This document shows positions 14,464 through 22,052 of a stretch of DNA of 22,052 nt, one piece after another. Location: positions 1 through 22,052 of the forward strand of contig DBLZ01000026.1 of NCBI GenBank assembly GCA_002297545.1, given 5' to 3'. Numbering within the stretch: position 1 is the first letter of the stretch; every line of letters begins with the position of its first letter. Under the pieces are notes generated by a model. That model was not told the DNA's origin and searched no databases. It was given only the letters and a program-made list of their open reading frames with translations. The stretch is from Prevotellaceae bacterium UBA711 (GTDB lineage: Bacteria; Bacteroidota; Bacteroidia; Bacteroidales; Bacteroidaceae). The position numbers were made by a program, and so were the translations under genes.

Positions 14464-15309
14464 ATGACAAAGAAGATAGCTATACAGGGAATAAGGGGAT
14501 GTTTCCACGATATCGCGGCGCACCGCTTCTTCCGTGGCGAGGAGGTCAGGCTGACGCAGTGCAACACTTTCGAGGAGGTGTTCGACGCCATGACTCAGGA
14601 CCCCGACATGATTGCCCTTGTGGCCATAGAGAACACCATAGCCGGTTCGCTGCTGCACAATTACGAACTGCTGCGCGACTCCGGCGCCACTATCGTAGGA
14701 GAGCACAAACTGCGCATACGTCACAGCATCATGTGCCTGCCCGAAGACAACTGGGAAGACCTCTCCGAAGTAAACTCCCACCCCGTAGCCCTCATGCAGT
14801 GCCGCGCCTTCCTGGAGACGCACCCGGAGCTGAAGGTGGTGGAAGTGGCCGACACAGCCGGAGCCGCAGCCGACATAGCCACACGCCACATGCGCGGCCA
14901 CGCCGCCATCTGCCACCGCGATGCGGCCGACATCTACGGGCTGAAGGTTCTGCAGGAGGGCGTGGAAACCAACAAGCACAATTTCACCCGTTTCCTGGTC
15001 CTGGCCGACAAAGACCATGCGGGCAAGTTGCGCGACATCCGGCAAGCCGACAAGGCCAGTCTGGTGTTCACCCTGCCGCACGAGGAGGGTTCCCTCTCGG
15101 CCATCCTGTCCGTGCTGTCGTTCTACAAGCTCAACCTCACCAAGATACAGTCCCTCCCCATCATAGGAAAGGAATGGCAATACATGTTCTACGTGGACGT
15201 GCGTTTCGACAACCTGCAACGCCTCCATCAGGCCATCAACGCCATCACACCCCTGACACAGGAGCTGAAGACCTTGGGCATATACCGCGAGGGCGAACAG
15301 ACTATCTGA
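14464..15309 (+). CDS. pheA: Prephenate dehydratase
   Basis: This enzyme converts prephenate to phenylpyruvate in phenylalanine synthesis. It is a monofunctional form of about 281 residues with a catalytic PDT domain (about 3-180) and an ACT regulatory domain (about 195-275). Family blocks are IAIQGIRGCFHDIAAH (5-20), VAIENTIAGSL, ADTAGAAADIA and the TRF motif at 175-177 in NFTRFLVL. The ACT domain contains LTKIQSLPI, the place of the ESRP phenylalanine-binding motif, in a variant form. I chose the ATG at 14464 because MTKKIAIQG is the usual opening and a promoter element directly precedes it. A longer in-frame reading from 14413 adds residues without family support. It opens the aromatic operon; the aminotransferase follows after 53 bases. 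Confidence 0.95.
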   Translation: MTKKIAIQGIRGCFHDIAAHRFFRGEEVRLTQCNTFEEVFDAMTQDPDMIALVAIENTIAGSLLHNYELLRDSGATIVGEHKLRIRHSIMCLPEDNWEDLSEVNSHPVALMQCRAFLETHPELKVVEVADTAGAAADIATRHMRGHAAICHRDAADIYGLKVLQEGVETNKHNFTRFLVLADKDHAGKLRDIRQADKASLVFTLPHEEGSLSAILSVLSFYKLNLTKIQSLPIIGKEWQYMFYVDVRFDNLQRLHQAINAITPLTQELKTLGIYREGEQTI

Positions 15310-15362
15310 CGGCACGCCCGATGCCACGACATTCAACCTCAAAATCGCCTAACTCACAAGAC

Positions 15363-16532
15363 ATGATACAACCAGCAGACAGGCTCAGCACCGTCACCGA
15401 ATACTACTTCTCGCGCAAACTGAAGGAAGTGGCCGCCCTTAATGCACAGGGCGCAGACATCATATCACTGGCCATAGGCAGCCCCGACATGCCGCCCTCG
15501 CCCGAGACTTTGGACACCTTGTGTCGGGAGGCACGCAGAGCCGATGCCCATGGCTATCAGCCCACGGCAGGCATACCGCAGTTACGCCAGGCCATGGCCC
15601 GCTTCTACCAGCGCTGGTACGGCGTGGAACTGGACCCTACGTGCGAGATACAACCCCTCATAGGCTCCAAGGAGGGCATACTGCACGTGACACTGGCCTT
15701 GGTCAATCCCGGCGAAGGCGTGCTGGTGCCCAACCCGGGCTATCCCACATACACGTCACTGAGCAAGCTTTTGGGCGCGCGCATAGTAAACTATGATCTG
15801 AGGGAGAACGACGGATGGCAGCCGGACTTTGACCAGCTGGAACGTATGGACCTGACTGGCATCAAACTGATGTGGACCAACTATCCCAACATGCCCACGG
15901 GCGGACGTGCACGCCGCGAGACGTACGAACGCCTGGTGCGCTTTGCCAGGGAACACGACATCGTGGTGGTGAACGACAACCCCTACTCCTTCATCCTGAA
16001 CGAGGGAGAAAAACTGAGCATACTGCAAGTACCAGGAGCCAAGGACTGCTGCATAGAGTTCAACTCCATGTCCAAGAGCCACAACATGCCGGGATGGCGC
16101 GTGGGCATGCTGGCCACGAACGCCACTTTCATCTCATGGATACTGAAAGTCAAGAGCAACATAGACAGCGGTACGTTCCGCGCCCTGCAACTGGCAGCGG
16201 CACGTGCCTATGACAATACGGACGAGTGGCACACGGCTGCCAATATCCAAACCTATGCACGCCGTCGCGCCATGGCTCGAGAGATAATGGACACGCTGCA
16301 CTGCACCTACGACCCGGACCAGACGGGTATGTTCATGTGGGGACGCATCCCGGAGCACTACGAGGATGTGGAACAACTGACCGAGCGCGTGCTGCACGAG
16401 GCCGGGGTGTTCATCACTCCGGGCTTCATCTTCGGCAGCAACGGCAACCGCCACATCCGCATCAGCCTCTGTGCCAAGGACGACAAGTTCCGCGAGGCCG
16501 TGGAGAGGATACGTGCCTTGAACTGGGACTGA
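15363..16532 (+). CDS. Class I/II PLP aminotransferase of the aromatic operon
   Basis: A fold-type I aminotransferase of 389 residues that probably transfers the amino group to phenylpyruvate and 4-hydroxyphenylpyruvate, the last step to Phe and Tyr. Motifs run SLAIGSPDMPPS (35-46), GYQPTAGIPQLR (64-75), VPNPGYPTYTS (122-132), TNYPNMPTG (172-180), VNDNPYSF (203-210) and the PLP lysine in SMSKSHNMPGWRVGM (Lys238, Arg246). The sequence also resembles LL-diaminopimelate and aspartate aminotransferases, so specificity rests mainly on its position between pheA and the DAHP synthase gene. The ATG at 15363 gives the MIQPADRLS opening that I recall for related genes. The open frame continues far upstream through pheA, but that part is an overlapping-frame shadow. 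Confidence 0.92.
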   Translation: MIQPADRLSTVTEYYFSRKLKEVAALNAQGADIISLAIGSPDMPPSPETLDTLCREARRADAHGYQPTAGIPQLRQAMARFYQRWYGVELDPTCEIQPLIGSKEGILHVTLALVNPGEGVLVPNPGYPTYTSLSKLLGARIVNYDLRENDGWQPDFDQLERMDLTGIKLMWTNYPNMPTGGRARRETYERLVRFAREHDIVVVNDNPYSFILNEGEKLSILQVPGAKDCCIEFNSMSKSHNMPGWRVGMLATNATFISWILKVKSNIDSGTFRALQLAAARAYDNTDEWHTAANIQTYARRRAMAREIMDTLHCTYDPDQTGMFMWGRIPEHYEDVEQLTERVLHEAGVFITPGFIFGSNGNRHIRISLCAKDDKFREAVERIRALNWD

Positions 16533-16683
16533 CAGCGGCGCCCCCCTTGCACGCGTCAGCAACACATTGCGCCCCCGACGCACGCCGGCATTATATAATA
16601 TGATGAAGCTACACCCGGAGGCAAACGACATATAATCACAAACGCCCCGTAAGGGCACAAGACTTAAACTGCTTACAATTGAT

Positions 16684-17748
16684 ATGGAATTAGATCTTCA
16701 ACCCCTCAACCTCCCTTGCGATAGCGAGAGACCTTTCGTCATAGCAGGCCCGTGCTCGGCCGAAACCGAGGAACAGGTAATGACCACCGCACAGCAACTG
16801 GCCAGCAAGGGCTGCCACATGTTCCGTGCCGGCGTGTGGAAACCCCGCACCAAACCGGGCGGCTTCGAGGGCAACGGCGAGAAGGCTCTGCCCTGGATGC
16901 AGCAGGTGAAGCAGGAGACCGGCATGCTCACGGCCACCGAGGTGGCCACGCCGGAGCACGTGGAACTGGCTCTGAAGTATGGCATCGACCTGCTGTGGGT
17001 GGGGGCGCGCACCACGGCCAACCCCTTTGCCATGCAGGCCCTGGCCGACGCGCTGAAGGGCGTGGACGTGCCAGTGCTGGTAAAAAATCCAGTGAACCCC
17101 GATCTGGAACTGTGGATAGGCGCACTGCAGCGCATCAACGGCGCCGGTATCAAGCGTCTTGGTGCCATACACCGTGGCTTCTCCAGCTATGAGAAGAAAC
17201 TCTACCGCAACATGCCCATGTGGCAGATACCCATCGAGTTGCATCGCCGCATACCCGCTCTGTCCATCGTCAGCGACCCCAGCCACATCAGTGGACGTCG
17301 TGACCTCATCGCACCCCTGTGTCAGCAGGCCATGGACTTGGGCATGGACGGCCTCATCGTGGAATGCCACTGCGACCCCGACAGTGCCTGGAGCGACGCT
17401 TCACAGCAGGTGACACCGGAGGTATTGGACTACATCCTGTCCATCTTGGTCATCCGCGAGAACGTAGACCTCACTGCATCGCTCAGTACCCTGCGCAAGA
17501 ACATCGATGAGATTGACAACGAACTGATAGACCTCCTGGCCAGACGCATGGGCATATCCCGCGAGATAGGTGCATACAAGCGCGACAACGGCATGACCAT
17601 CGTGCAAACCAAACGTTACAGCGAGATATTGGACAAACGGGCCGCTCAGGGTGCACTGAAGGGCATAGACGCCGAGTGCATCAAAAAGATATTCGAGAGC
17701 ATACACGAGGAGAGCGTGCGCCAGCAGATGGAACTGATCAACAAGTGA
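16684..17748 (+). CDS. DAHP synthase / chorismate mutase type II fusion
   Basis: A two-domain enzyme of 354 residues that catalyses both the entry step of the shikimate pathway (phosphoenolpyruvate plus erythrose 4-phosphate) and the branch step from chorismate to prephenate. Residues 1 to about 260 form a DAHP synthase of the KDO8P-synthase-like class, with VIAGPCSAET (19-28), WKPRTKPGGFEGNG (52-65), GARTTANPFAMQ and VSDPSHISGRRD. Residues about 265-354 form an all-helical AroQ chorismate mutase, with LRKNIDEIDNELIDLLARR and GAYKRDNG. The fusion allows prephenate-type effectors to control entry into the pathway; that is known for related enzymes, not shown here. It lies 151 bases after the aminotransferase, and tyrA follows 4 bases later. 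Confidence 0.94.
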   Translation: MELDLQPLNLPCDSERPFVIAGPCSAETEEQVMTTAQQLASKGCHMFRAGVWKPRTKPGGFEGNGEKALPWMQQVKQETGMLTATEVATPEHVELALKYGIDLLWVGARTTANPFAMQALADALKGVDVPVLVKNPVNPDLELWIGALQRINGAGIKRLGAIHRGFSSYEKKLYRNMPMWQIPIELHRRIPALSIVSDPSHISGRRDLIAPLCQQAMDLGMDGLIVECHCDPDSAWSDASQQVTPEVLDYILSILVIRENVDLTASLSTLRKNIDEIDNELIDLLARRMGISREIGAYKRDNGMTIVQTKRYSEILDKRAAQGALKGIDAECIKKIFESIHEESVRQQMELINK

Positions 17749-17752
17749 GGCC

Positions 17753-18526
17753 ATGAGAATACTTATTCTGGGGGCCGGCAAGATGGGCAGCTTCTTCACG
17801 GACGTGCTCAGTTTCGACCATGAGTGCGCCGTTTACGAGATAGATAGCCGCCGCATGCGCTTCCTCTACAACACGCAGCGTTTCACCACGATGGAGGAGA
17901 TACGCGACTTCCGTCCGGAACTGGTGATCAACGCCGTCACGCTGAAGTACACTCTGTCGGTCTTCGAGGAGGTCATCCCCTACCTGCCCAAGGACTGCAT
18001 CATCAGCGACATATCCAGTGTGAAGACGGGGCTGAAGGAGTTCTACGAGGGAACGGGCATGCGATACGTCAGCACGCACCCGATGTTCGGCCCCACGTTT
18101 GCCAACCTGGGGGCACTGAGCACGGAGAACGCCATCGTCATCACCGAGGGCGACTACATGGGGCGCATCTTCTTCCTGGACCTCTTCCGCCGCCTTGGCC
18201 TGCACGTGCACGAATACTCCTTCGAGGAGCACGACGAGGCCATGGCCTATTCGCTCTCCGTACCGTTCGTCAGCACGTTCGTCTTCGCCGCTGTCATGAA
18301 ACATCAGGATGCTCCCGGCACCACGTTCAAGCGTCATCACAAGATAGCACGTGGCGTGCTATCGGAGGATGACACACTGCTGCGGGAAATTCTCTTCAAC
18401 CCCCGCACCAAGCACCACGTGGAGAACATACGGGCCGAATTGAAGCAACTGATACAGATTATCGACGACAAGGACGAGGAGGCCATGCATGCCTACCTGA
18501 CCAAGATAAGGAAAAACCTGGACTGA
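17753..18526 (+). CDS. tyrA: Prephenate dehydrogenase
   Basis: An NAD(P)-dependent dehydrogenase that oxidises and decarboxylates prephenate to 4-hydroxyphenylpyruvate for tyrosine. The 257 residues start with the Rossmann motif LILGAGKMGSFF (4-15). DISSVKTG (86-93) and VSTHPMFGPT (106-115, His109) form the active-site region, and the helical C-terminal domain contains SLSVPFVSTFVFA. There is no ACT domain, so feedback control by tyrosine, if present, must act elsewhere. The start lies 4 bases after the stop of the DAHP synthase/chorismate mutase gene, which suggests translational coupling. Together with pheA and the mutase it splits prephenate between the two aromatic amino acids. Confidence 0.93.
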   Translation: MRILILGAGKMGSFFTDVLSFDHECAVYEIDSRRMRFLYNTQRFTTMEEIRDFRPELVINAVTLKYTLSVFEEVIPYLPKDCIISDISSVKTGLKEFYEGTGMRYVSTHPMFGPTFANLGALSTENAIVITEGDYMGRIFFLDLFRRLGLHVHEYSFEEHDEAMAYSLSVPFVSTFVFAAVMKHQDAPGTTFKRHHKIARGVLSEDDTLLREILFNPRTKHHVENIRAELKQLIQIIDDKDEEAMHAYLTKIRKNLD

Positions 18527-18566
18527 GGCATACGTCATACCGAGCCAAACACACACAGAGGAAACG

Positions 18567-19052
18567 ATGAAGAGGATAGGTCTGTTGTCGGACACCCACG
18601 CACATTGGGACGAACGCTTTGCACGCTACTTTGCCGAGTGCGACGAGATATGGCACGCGGGCGACATAGGTTCCGTGGCTTTGGTGGAACGTCTGCAAGA
18701 GATATGCCCCGTGCGTGCCGTATATGGCAACGTAGACGGTGGGGAGTTGCGCCGCATGTTTCCGGAAGTTCTGACATGGCAGTGCGAGGATGCCCGCATC
18801 ATGATGACCCACATCGGTGGCTATCCTGGCAAGTACGCCCCACGAATACGCCCACGTCTGATGCAGGAGCGCCCCGACCTGTTCATCAGCGGCCACAGCC
18901 ATATCCTCAAGGTTCTGTACGATGACAAACTACGGTGCCTGCACATCAATCCCGGTGCCGCCGGCCTGCAGGGCTGGCAGACAGTACGCACATTGGTACG
19001 CTTCTGCGTGACAGGCAAAGACTTCCACGATCTGGAAGTGATAGAACTATAG
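18567..19052 (+). CDS. Metallophosphoesterase, YfcE/MJ0936 type
   Basis: A small calcineurin-like phosphoesterase of 161 residues that binds two metal ions. All expected ligands are present: Asp9 and His11 in LLSDTHAHWD, Asp33 in WHAGDIGS, Asn55 in YGNVDG, His82 in MMTHIGGYPG, and His110 and His112 in FISGHSHI. Family members cleave artificial phosphodiesters; the natural substrate is not known. It follows tyrA by 40 bases on the same strand and is probably in the same transcript, although it has no role in aromatic synthesis. A sequence GAGGAAAC just before its ATG looks like a Shine-Dalgarno, which is not usual for this DNA. Confidence 0.93.
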   Translation: MKRIGLLSDTHAHWDERFARYFAECDEIWHAGDIGSVALVERLQEICPVRAVYGNVDGGELRRMFPEVLTWQCEDARIMMTHIGGYPGKYAPRIRPRLMQERPDLFISGHSHILKVLYDDKLRCLHINPGAAGLQGWQTVRTLVRFCVTGKDFHDLEVIEL

Positions 19053-19100
19053 TAGACGGGGCTGACATGTCTGACCCGTCCGACCAAATCCCCCCATCCC

Positions 19101-19817
19101 ATGCTCGGAACCATAGTAAACACCAGCACCATCATCATAGGCAGCCTGGCGGGAGCCATGCTGAAGCAACGCATACGTCCGGAGTGGCAGAACGTGCTGT
19201 ACACGGCAATGGGTCTGGCCTCCCTGGCCCTCGGCTTCAATGCCGTGTGCAAGAACATGCCGCAGAGCCACTACCCCGTGCTCTTCGTGCTCTCCCTGGC
19301 CATAGGCTCCCTGCTTGGCACAATGCTGGACCTGTCCGGGCGCTTCGACGGGCTGGTGGCACGGCTGAGGGGGAAGGACAAGGCCGACACCTCAGGCCTG
19401 CGCCCAGGTCACAACCTGGCACAAGGTCTGTCAACGGGAATACTGCTCTACTGCATAGGCACGCTCAGCATCCTGGGCCCCATCAACAGTGCCCTGCTGG
19501 GAGACGAGACGTTCCTGCTGACCAATGCCACACTGGATCTCGTTACCAGCGCGGTACTTGCCGCTACCTACGGTTACGGCATGGTGTGGGCTGCACCTGT
19601 ACTCTTCTGCTGGCAAGGAGCATGGTACATGACGGCTAAACTGTTTGGGGACATAATCCCCGATAACCTGCTGTGCGAGATGAGCATTGTCGGGGGGACG
19701 TTGATTGCCGCGTCCGGCCTGGGCATACTTGGCATCAAGGATTGCAAGACGCTGAACCTGCTGCCCTCGCTCTTCGTGCCTGTGGTGTTCTTCCTGTTCA
19801 AGGCTCTGTGGGCATGA
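19101..19817 (+). CDS. DUF554 membrane protein (YdfK/YqgA-like)
   Basis: A 238-residue integral membrane protein with about six to seven hydrophobic segments. The opening MLGTIVNTSTIIIGSLAGAML and the internal LSTGILLYCIGTLSILGPINSALLGD are characteristic of DUF554, and GMLV-type or GTL-IGDI-like segments occur near the C-terminus. The function of the family is not established; a transport role is often guessed. The gene starts 48 bases after the phosphoesterase gene. A GACGGG/CCCGTC dyad (19055-19060 with 19075-19080) lies in that gap without a T-run, so at most it weakens read-through. It shares no obvious pathway with its neighbours. Confidence 0.9.
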   Translation: MLGTIVNTSTIIIGSLAGAMLKQRIRPEWQNVLYTAMGLASLALGFNAVCKNMPQSHYPVLFVLSLAIGSLLGTMLDLSGRFDGLVARLRGKDKADTSGLRPGHNLAQGLSTGILLYCIGTLSILGPINSALLGDETFLLTNATLDLVTSAVLAATYGYGMVWAAPVLFCWQGAWYMTAKLFGDIIPDNLLCEMSIVGGTLIAASGLGILGIKDCKTLNLLPSLFVPVVFFLFKALWA

Positions 19818-19895
19818 CAGTTCGGCATACATAGAGACAAGGCACGCCGCCACCCGACAAACCAAGCACACAATATCCTCCCCCTACCCTTTCTC

Positions 19896-20564
19896 ATGAT
19901 AACCATAGCCCATATCCACAACGACTTCGACGGCAAGTTCGGAATCCCGCGCCAAAGCGGATTGGTCGAGGGGCTGGAGTCTCGCATAGTCTTCACCCCG
20001 GAATACCGCAACGCGGAGGCCTTGCGTGGACTTGACGGTTTCTCGCATATCTGGCTGCTGTGGGACTTCAGCATGGCCCACACCGACAAGTGGTCGCCCA
20101 CCGTGCGTCCGCCCCGCCTGGGTGGTAACCGCCGTATGGGGGTCTGGGCCACACGTTCTCCTTTCCGTCCCAACAACATAGGGCTTTCTTCTGTGCGCAT
20201 GCTCCGCATAGAGCCCGACACTCCTGACGGACCGGTAATATACGTTGAGGGCGCCGACCTGATGAACGGCACGCCAATTTTGGACATCAAGCCTTACCTG
20301 CCATTCACCGATGCGCATCCCGATGCCACAAGCGGCTGGACCTCAGACGTACACACCGCCCCACTGAGTGTCATCATCCCGGAGGAAGCACGCTGCCAGT
20401 ACGACTTCTCCCCTCGCCTGTGGCAAGCCCTGACCCACATCCTCGCCAATGACCCACGTCCGCATTACCAGAACGATCCGTCGCGCATCTACAGCTTCGA
20501 GTTCCATGGCTGCACCATCCGCTTCCGTGTGGAGGATGACAAGGCGATAGTAGAGGGCATCTGA
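19896..20564 (+). CDS. trmO: tRNA (N6-threonylcarbamoyladenosine37-N6)-methyltransferase
   Basis: A cytoplasmic SAM-dependent enzyme of the TrmO (TsaA, UPF0066) family that methylates t6A37 to m6t6A in some threonine tRNAs. The 222 residues have the family opening ITIAHIHNDFDGKFGIPRQSGL, then LRGLDGFSHIWLLWDFS, the SAM-pocket signature GVWATRSPFRPNNIGLSS (about 82-99), and GADLMNGTPILDIKPYLPF. The C-terminal part about 165-222 with DPSRIYSFEF is the region suggested to contact tRNA. It follows DUF554 by 78 bases on the same strand and is the last plus-strand gene, meeting the BspA-like gene head to head. Confidence 0.94.
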   Translation: MITIAHIHNDFDGKFGIPRQSGLVEGLESRIVFTPEYRNAEALRGLDGFSHIWLLWDFSMAHTDKWSPTVRPPRLGGNRRMGVWATRSPFRPNNIGLSSVRMLRIEPDTPDGPVIYVEGADLMNGTPILDIKPYLPFTDAHPDATSGWTSDVHTAPLSVIIPEEARCQYDFSPRLWQALTHILANDPRPHYQNDPSRIYSFEFHGCTIRFRVEDDKAIVEGI

Positions 20565-20583
20565 AAAACAAACATACACACTC

Positions 20584-20601
20584 CCCGAGGCATTGCCCGG
20601 G
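20584..20601. terminator. Possible hairpin between convergent genes
   Basis: CCCG and GGC (20584-20591) pair with GCC and CGGG (20595-20601) around a 3-base loop, with one bulged A, giving seven G-C pairs. No T-run follows on either strand. It lies 19 bases past the trmO stop and may end or slow transcription from both sides. Confidence 0.35.
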
Positions 20602-20660
20602 ACTAAGAGCCGGTTGCCATCTCCGAACGTACTTTGTTTAAGTCTATAGTCCCCCCTCCG

Positions 20661-21977
20661 TCACTCCAGCGGCAGGATGTTCCGGAAGCGTCCCCAGGCC
20701 TCATATTGGCGGTAAGCATCCAACGATGCAGCCGGAACGTAGAGCGGAAGAGACTGGTAATGCGCATCTTCCTCGTAGAGGGTTTCAAAGGTATCCCGCT
20801 TGGTCTGTGGTGGCGTGGTGGCACGACATGTAATACTTTCCAGCGCCTTGCAATGCCAGAAGACACGATAGCCCAAATTTTCGAGAGTCGATGGCAGGTC
20901 TATACGCTTCAAGTGGAAACAGTCGAAGAACCCTCCATGGGCAATCGTTGTGACACCCTCTGGCACTACCACAGTGCCGCGGCGTCCTCCGGGACAAAAG
21001 AGAAGCGTCTGCATATCCTTGTCGTAAAGCACACCATCTACGGAACGGTAAGTGGCATTGTCCTCCGCTGTATGGATGGCAGTCAGGCGATGACAAGCGC
21101 TTAATGCCCGGCCAACGGATGTAACACTGGCCGGTATGACAATCTTGCCACGGTAACCACCTGGACAGCGCAGAGCCGTCTTCATGTCGTGGTCATAGAG
21201 CACGCCACGAACAGAACGATAGACAGCATTCTCCGGTGCCACATCTATTCTCTTGAGGTTATGACAGTCGAAAAAGGCCATCCCTCCGATTTTCTCCACA
21301 CTGGCGGGGACGGATATAGCCGTAACGTGGGCACAACCGATAAAAGCACCGCCGGCAATGGTCTTAACACCCTCGGGGACAGCCACCTTGCCGCTGTACT
21401 TTCCCGGACAACGATAAAGCGTCTGCATGGAACGGTCGTACACTATGCCCCGGACGGAACGGTAGGAGGCATTGCCCTCCGCCACGTTGATGTTCTCGAG
21501 ATTGTAGCAATACCAGAAGGCGCCGAAGTCAATAAACGTTACACTGGCCGGAATGTCAATGGACTTCAAGCATTCGACTCCCGAAAATGACATCGTGTTA
21601 ATATACTTCAGTCCCTCAGGGAGCGTAACTTTCGCCAAGCTATCACAACCTGCGAAAGCGGCGGTCCCAATCTTCCTCACCCCGAAGGGAAGCGTCACAG
21701 CCGTCAGACCTTTGCAGCCATTGAACGCCCTATCCGCTATGAGCACCCTATCCGCTATGAGCACCACAGGCAGTCCATTGAACGTTTCCGGCACCACCAG
21801 TGCGCCACTCAGTGTAGCTCCTTCTGCCTTACTCACGGCATAGCCACCTTCGGTCTCGGTAAATTTCAACTGATCCGGTGTAACATCTGCATGCACCGGC
21901 AACACAGCCAGCAAAATTGTCAACATGGCCAACCCAACTCTTTTACGTACTTCTCTAATCATACCCTTGGTTATCAT
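20661..21977 (-). CDS. BspA-like leucine-rich repeat protein (LRR_5), exported
   Basis: A 438-residue secreted or surface protein. A signal peptide (about 1-30, cleavage after VHA) is followed by LRR_5 repeats. The body has three larger modules, each opening with YRSV-x-G-[IV][VL]YD (172, 253 and 310) and running through a CPG motif and a PEGV or PASV strand with an F-x-x-C turn. The C-terminus LYVPAASLDAYRQYEAW is the usual closing element of Bacteroidota BspA proteins. No type IX secretion C-terminal domain or LPXTG-like anchor is visible. BspA relatives bind host proteins or other bacteria; the ligand here is unknown. An exact 18-base duplication repeats VLIADR at residues 72-83. Met6 (21962) may be the true start since it leaves a more compact signal peptide. 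Confidence 0.9.
   Translation of the reverse strand: MITKGMIREVRKRVGLAMLTILLAVLPVHADVTPDQLKFTETEGGYAVSKAEGATLSGALVVPETFNGLPVVLIADRVLIADRAFNGCKGLTAVTLPFGVRKIGTAAFAGCDSLAKVTLPEGLKYINTMSFSGVECLKSIDIPASVTFIDFGAFWYCYNLENINVAEGNASYRSVRGIVYDRSMQTLYRCPGKYSGKVAVPEGVKTIAGGAFIGCAHVTAISVPASVEKIGGMAFFDCHNLKRIDVAPENAVYRSVRGVLYDHDMKTALRCPGGYRGKIVIPASVTSVGRALSACHRLTAIHTAEDNATYRSVDGVLYDKDMQTLLFCPGGRRGTVVVPEGVTTIAHGGFFDCFHLKRIDLPSTLENLGYRVFWHCKALESITCRATTPPQTKRDTFETLYEEDAHYQSLPLYVPAASLDAYRQYEAWGRFRNILPLE
21729..21764. repeat. Exact 18-base tandem duplication inside the BspA-like gene
   Basis: CCTATCCGCTATGAGCAC occurs twice without a gap (21729-21746 and 21747-21764). The frame is kept and the protein gains a second VLIADR. 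The perfect identity suggests a recent slippage event. Confidence 0.95.
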
Positions 21978-21997
21978 GCTAATGGTTCTTCTGCGAA

Positions 21998-22005
21998 CAA
22001 AGTTA
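21998..22005 (-). promoter_or_regulatory. -7 element of the BspA-like gene
   Basis: CAAAGTTA on the plus strand reads TAACTTTG on the minus strand, a perfect Bacteroides -7. A start near 21991 would leave 14 bases before Met1 or 29 before Met6. No TTTG lies at the -33 distance; 25 bases upstream begins a run of 15 G. Confidence 0.65.
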
Positions 22006-22030
22006 ACGATTAAAGTCGTAATAGCCGTTA

Positions 22031-22045
22031 CCCCCCCCCCCCCCC
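22031..22045. repeat. Homopolymer of 15 C (15 G on the gene strand)
   Basis: Fifteen consecutive C lie directly upstream of the -33 region of the BspA-like promoter. Such tracts vary in length by slippage and can switch promoters in other bacteria. The tract is only seven bases from the end of the window, so it may also mark a contig edge or a miscounted homopolymer. Confidence 0.9.
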
Positions 22046-22052
22046 TTAAAAA

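Noticed and set aside
14499..15362. Long open frame joined to the front of the aminotransferase
   Set aside because: It overlaps pheA in another frame, and its translation is a Pro/Arg/His-rich shadow without domain features. The aminotransferase starts at 15363.
16600..16635. 11-codon open frame before the DAHP synthase gene, a possible leader peptide
   Set aside because: It reads MMKLHPEANDI with no run of Phe, Tyr or Trp, and no terminator/antiterminator pair was found.

Overview
The window looks like chromosomal DNA of a Bacteroidota species, most likely order Bacteroidales. Three things point there: promoter elements of the Bacteroides type (TTTG, then 19-21 bases, then TAnnTTTG), start codons without clear Shine-Dalgarno sequences, and gene sets typical of the group (BspA-like leucine-rich repeat protein, PepSY-like periplasmic protein, a pheA/aminotransferase/DAHP synthase-chorismate mutase/tyrA operon). 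Prevotellaceae or a relative is plausible, but the genus cannot be fixed by reading. No rRNA, tRNA, CRISPR array, integrase or complete insertion sequence was seen.

Bases 1-474 hold no recognisable gene and are AT-rich. Bases 475-7323, mostly minus strand, make activated sugars and two housekeeping enzymes. Two kbl promoters precede kbl, which ends at a strong intrinsic terminator. bcp, rfbC and rfbB follow; bcp overlaps rfbC, and a long hairpin separates rfbC from rfbB. A PepSY-like exported protein lies on the plus strand. rfbA and ugd form their own unit behind a near-consensus promoter. dTDP-L-rhamnose synthesis is incomplete here because no rfbD is present.

Bases 7468-12992 (minus strand) carry a CPA1-type K+/H+ antiporter with an RCK_C domain, an MBOAT O-acyltransferase, a DHHW/AlgX-like partner, and a radical SAM protein of the YhcC type with a short N-terminus. 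The MBOAT/DHHW pair should O-acetylate an exported polysaccharide, which fits the nucleotide-sugar genes next door.

At about 13.0 kb the strand changes across a pair of mirror-image -7 elements. On the plus strand come a plant-type MTA/SAH nucleosidase, a tiny TPR protein, and then a gene-free stretch holding four CCGG-centred palindromes spaced exactly 22 bases apart. After it runs the aromatic amino acid operon: prephenate dehydratase, aminotransferase, DAHP synthase/chorismate mutase fusion, prephenate dehydrogenase. A YfcE-like phosphoesterase, a DUF554 membrane protein and TrmO follow on the same strand.

The window ends with a convergent BspA-like surface or secreted protein. Its promoter region has a run of 15 G (C on the plus strand), a candidate phase-variable switch or an assembly-edge artefact. 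The least explained elements are the 22-base palindrome array, this homopolymer, and a possible long leader or small RNA upstream of kbl.
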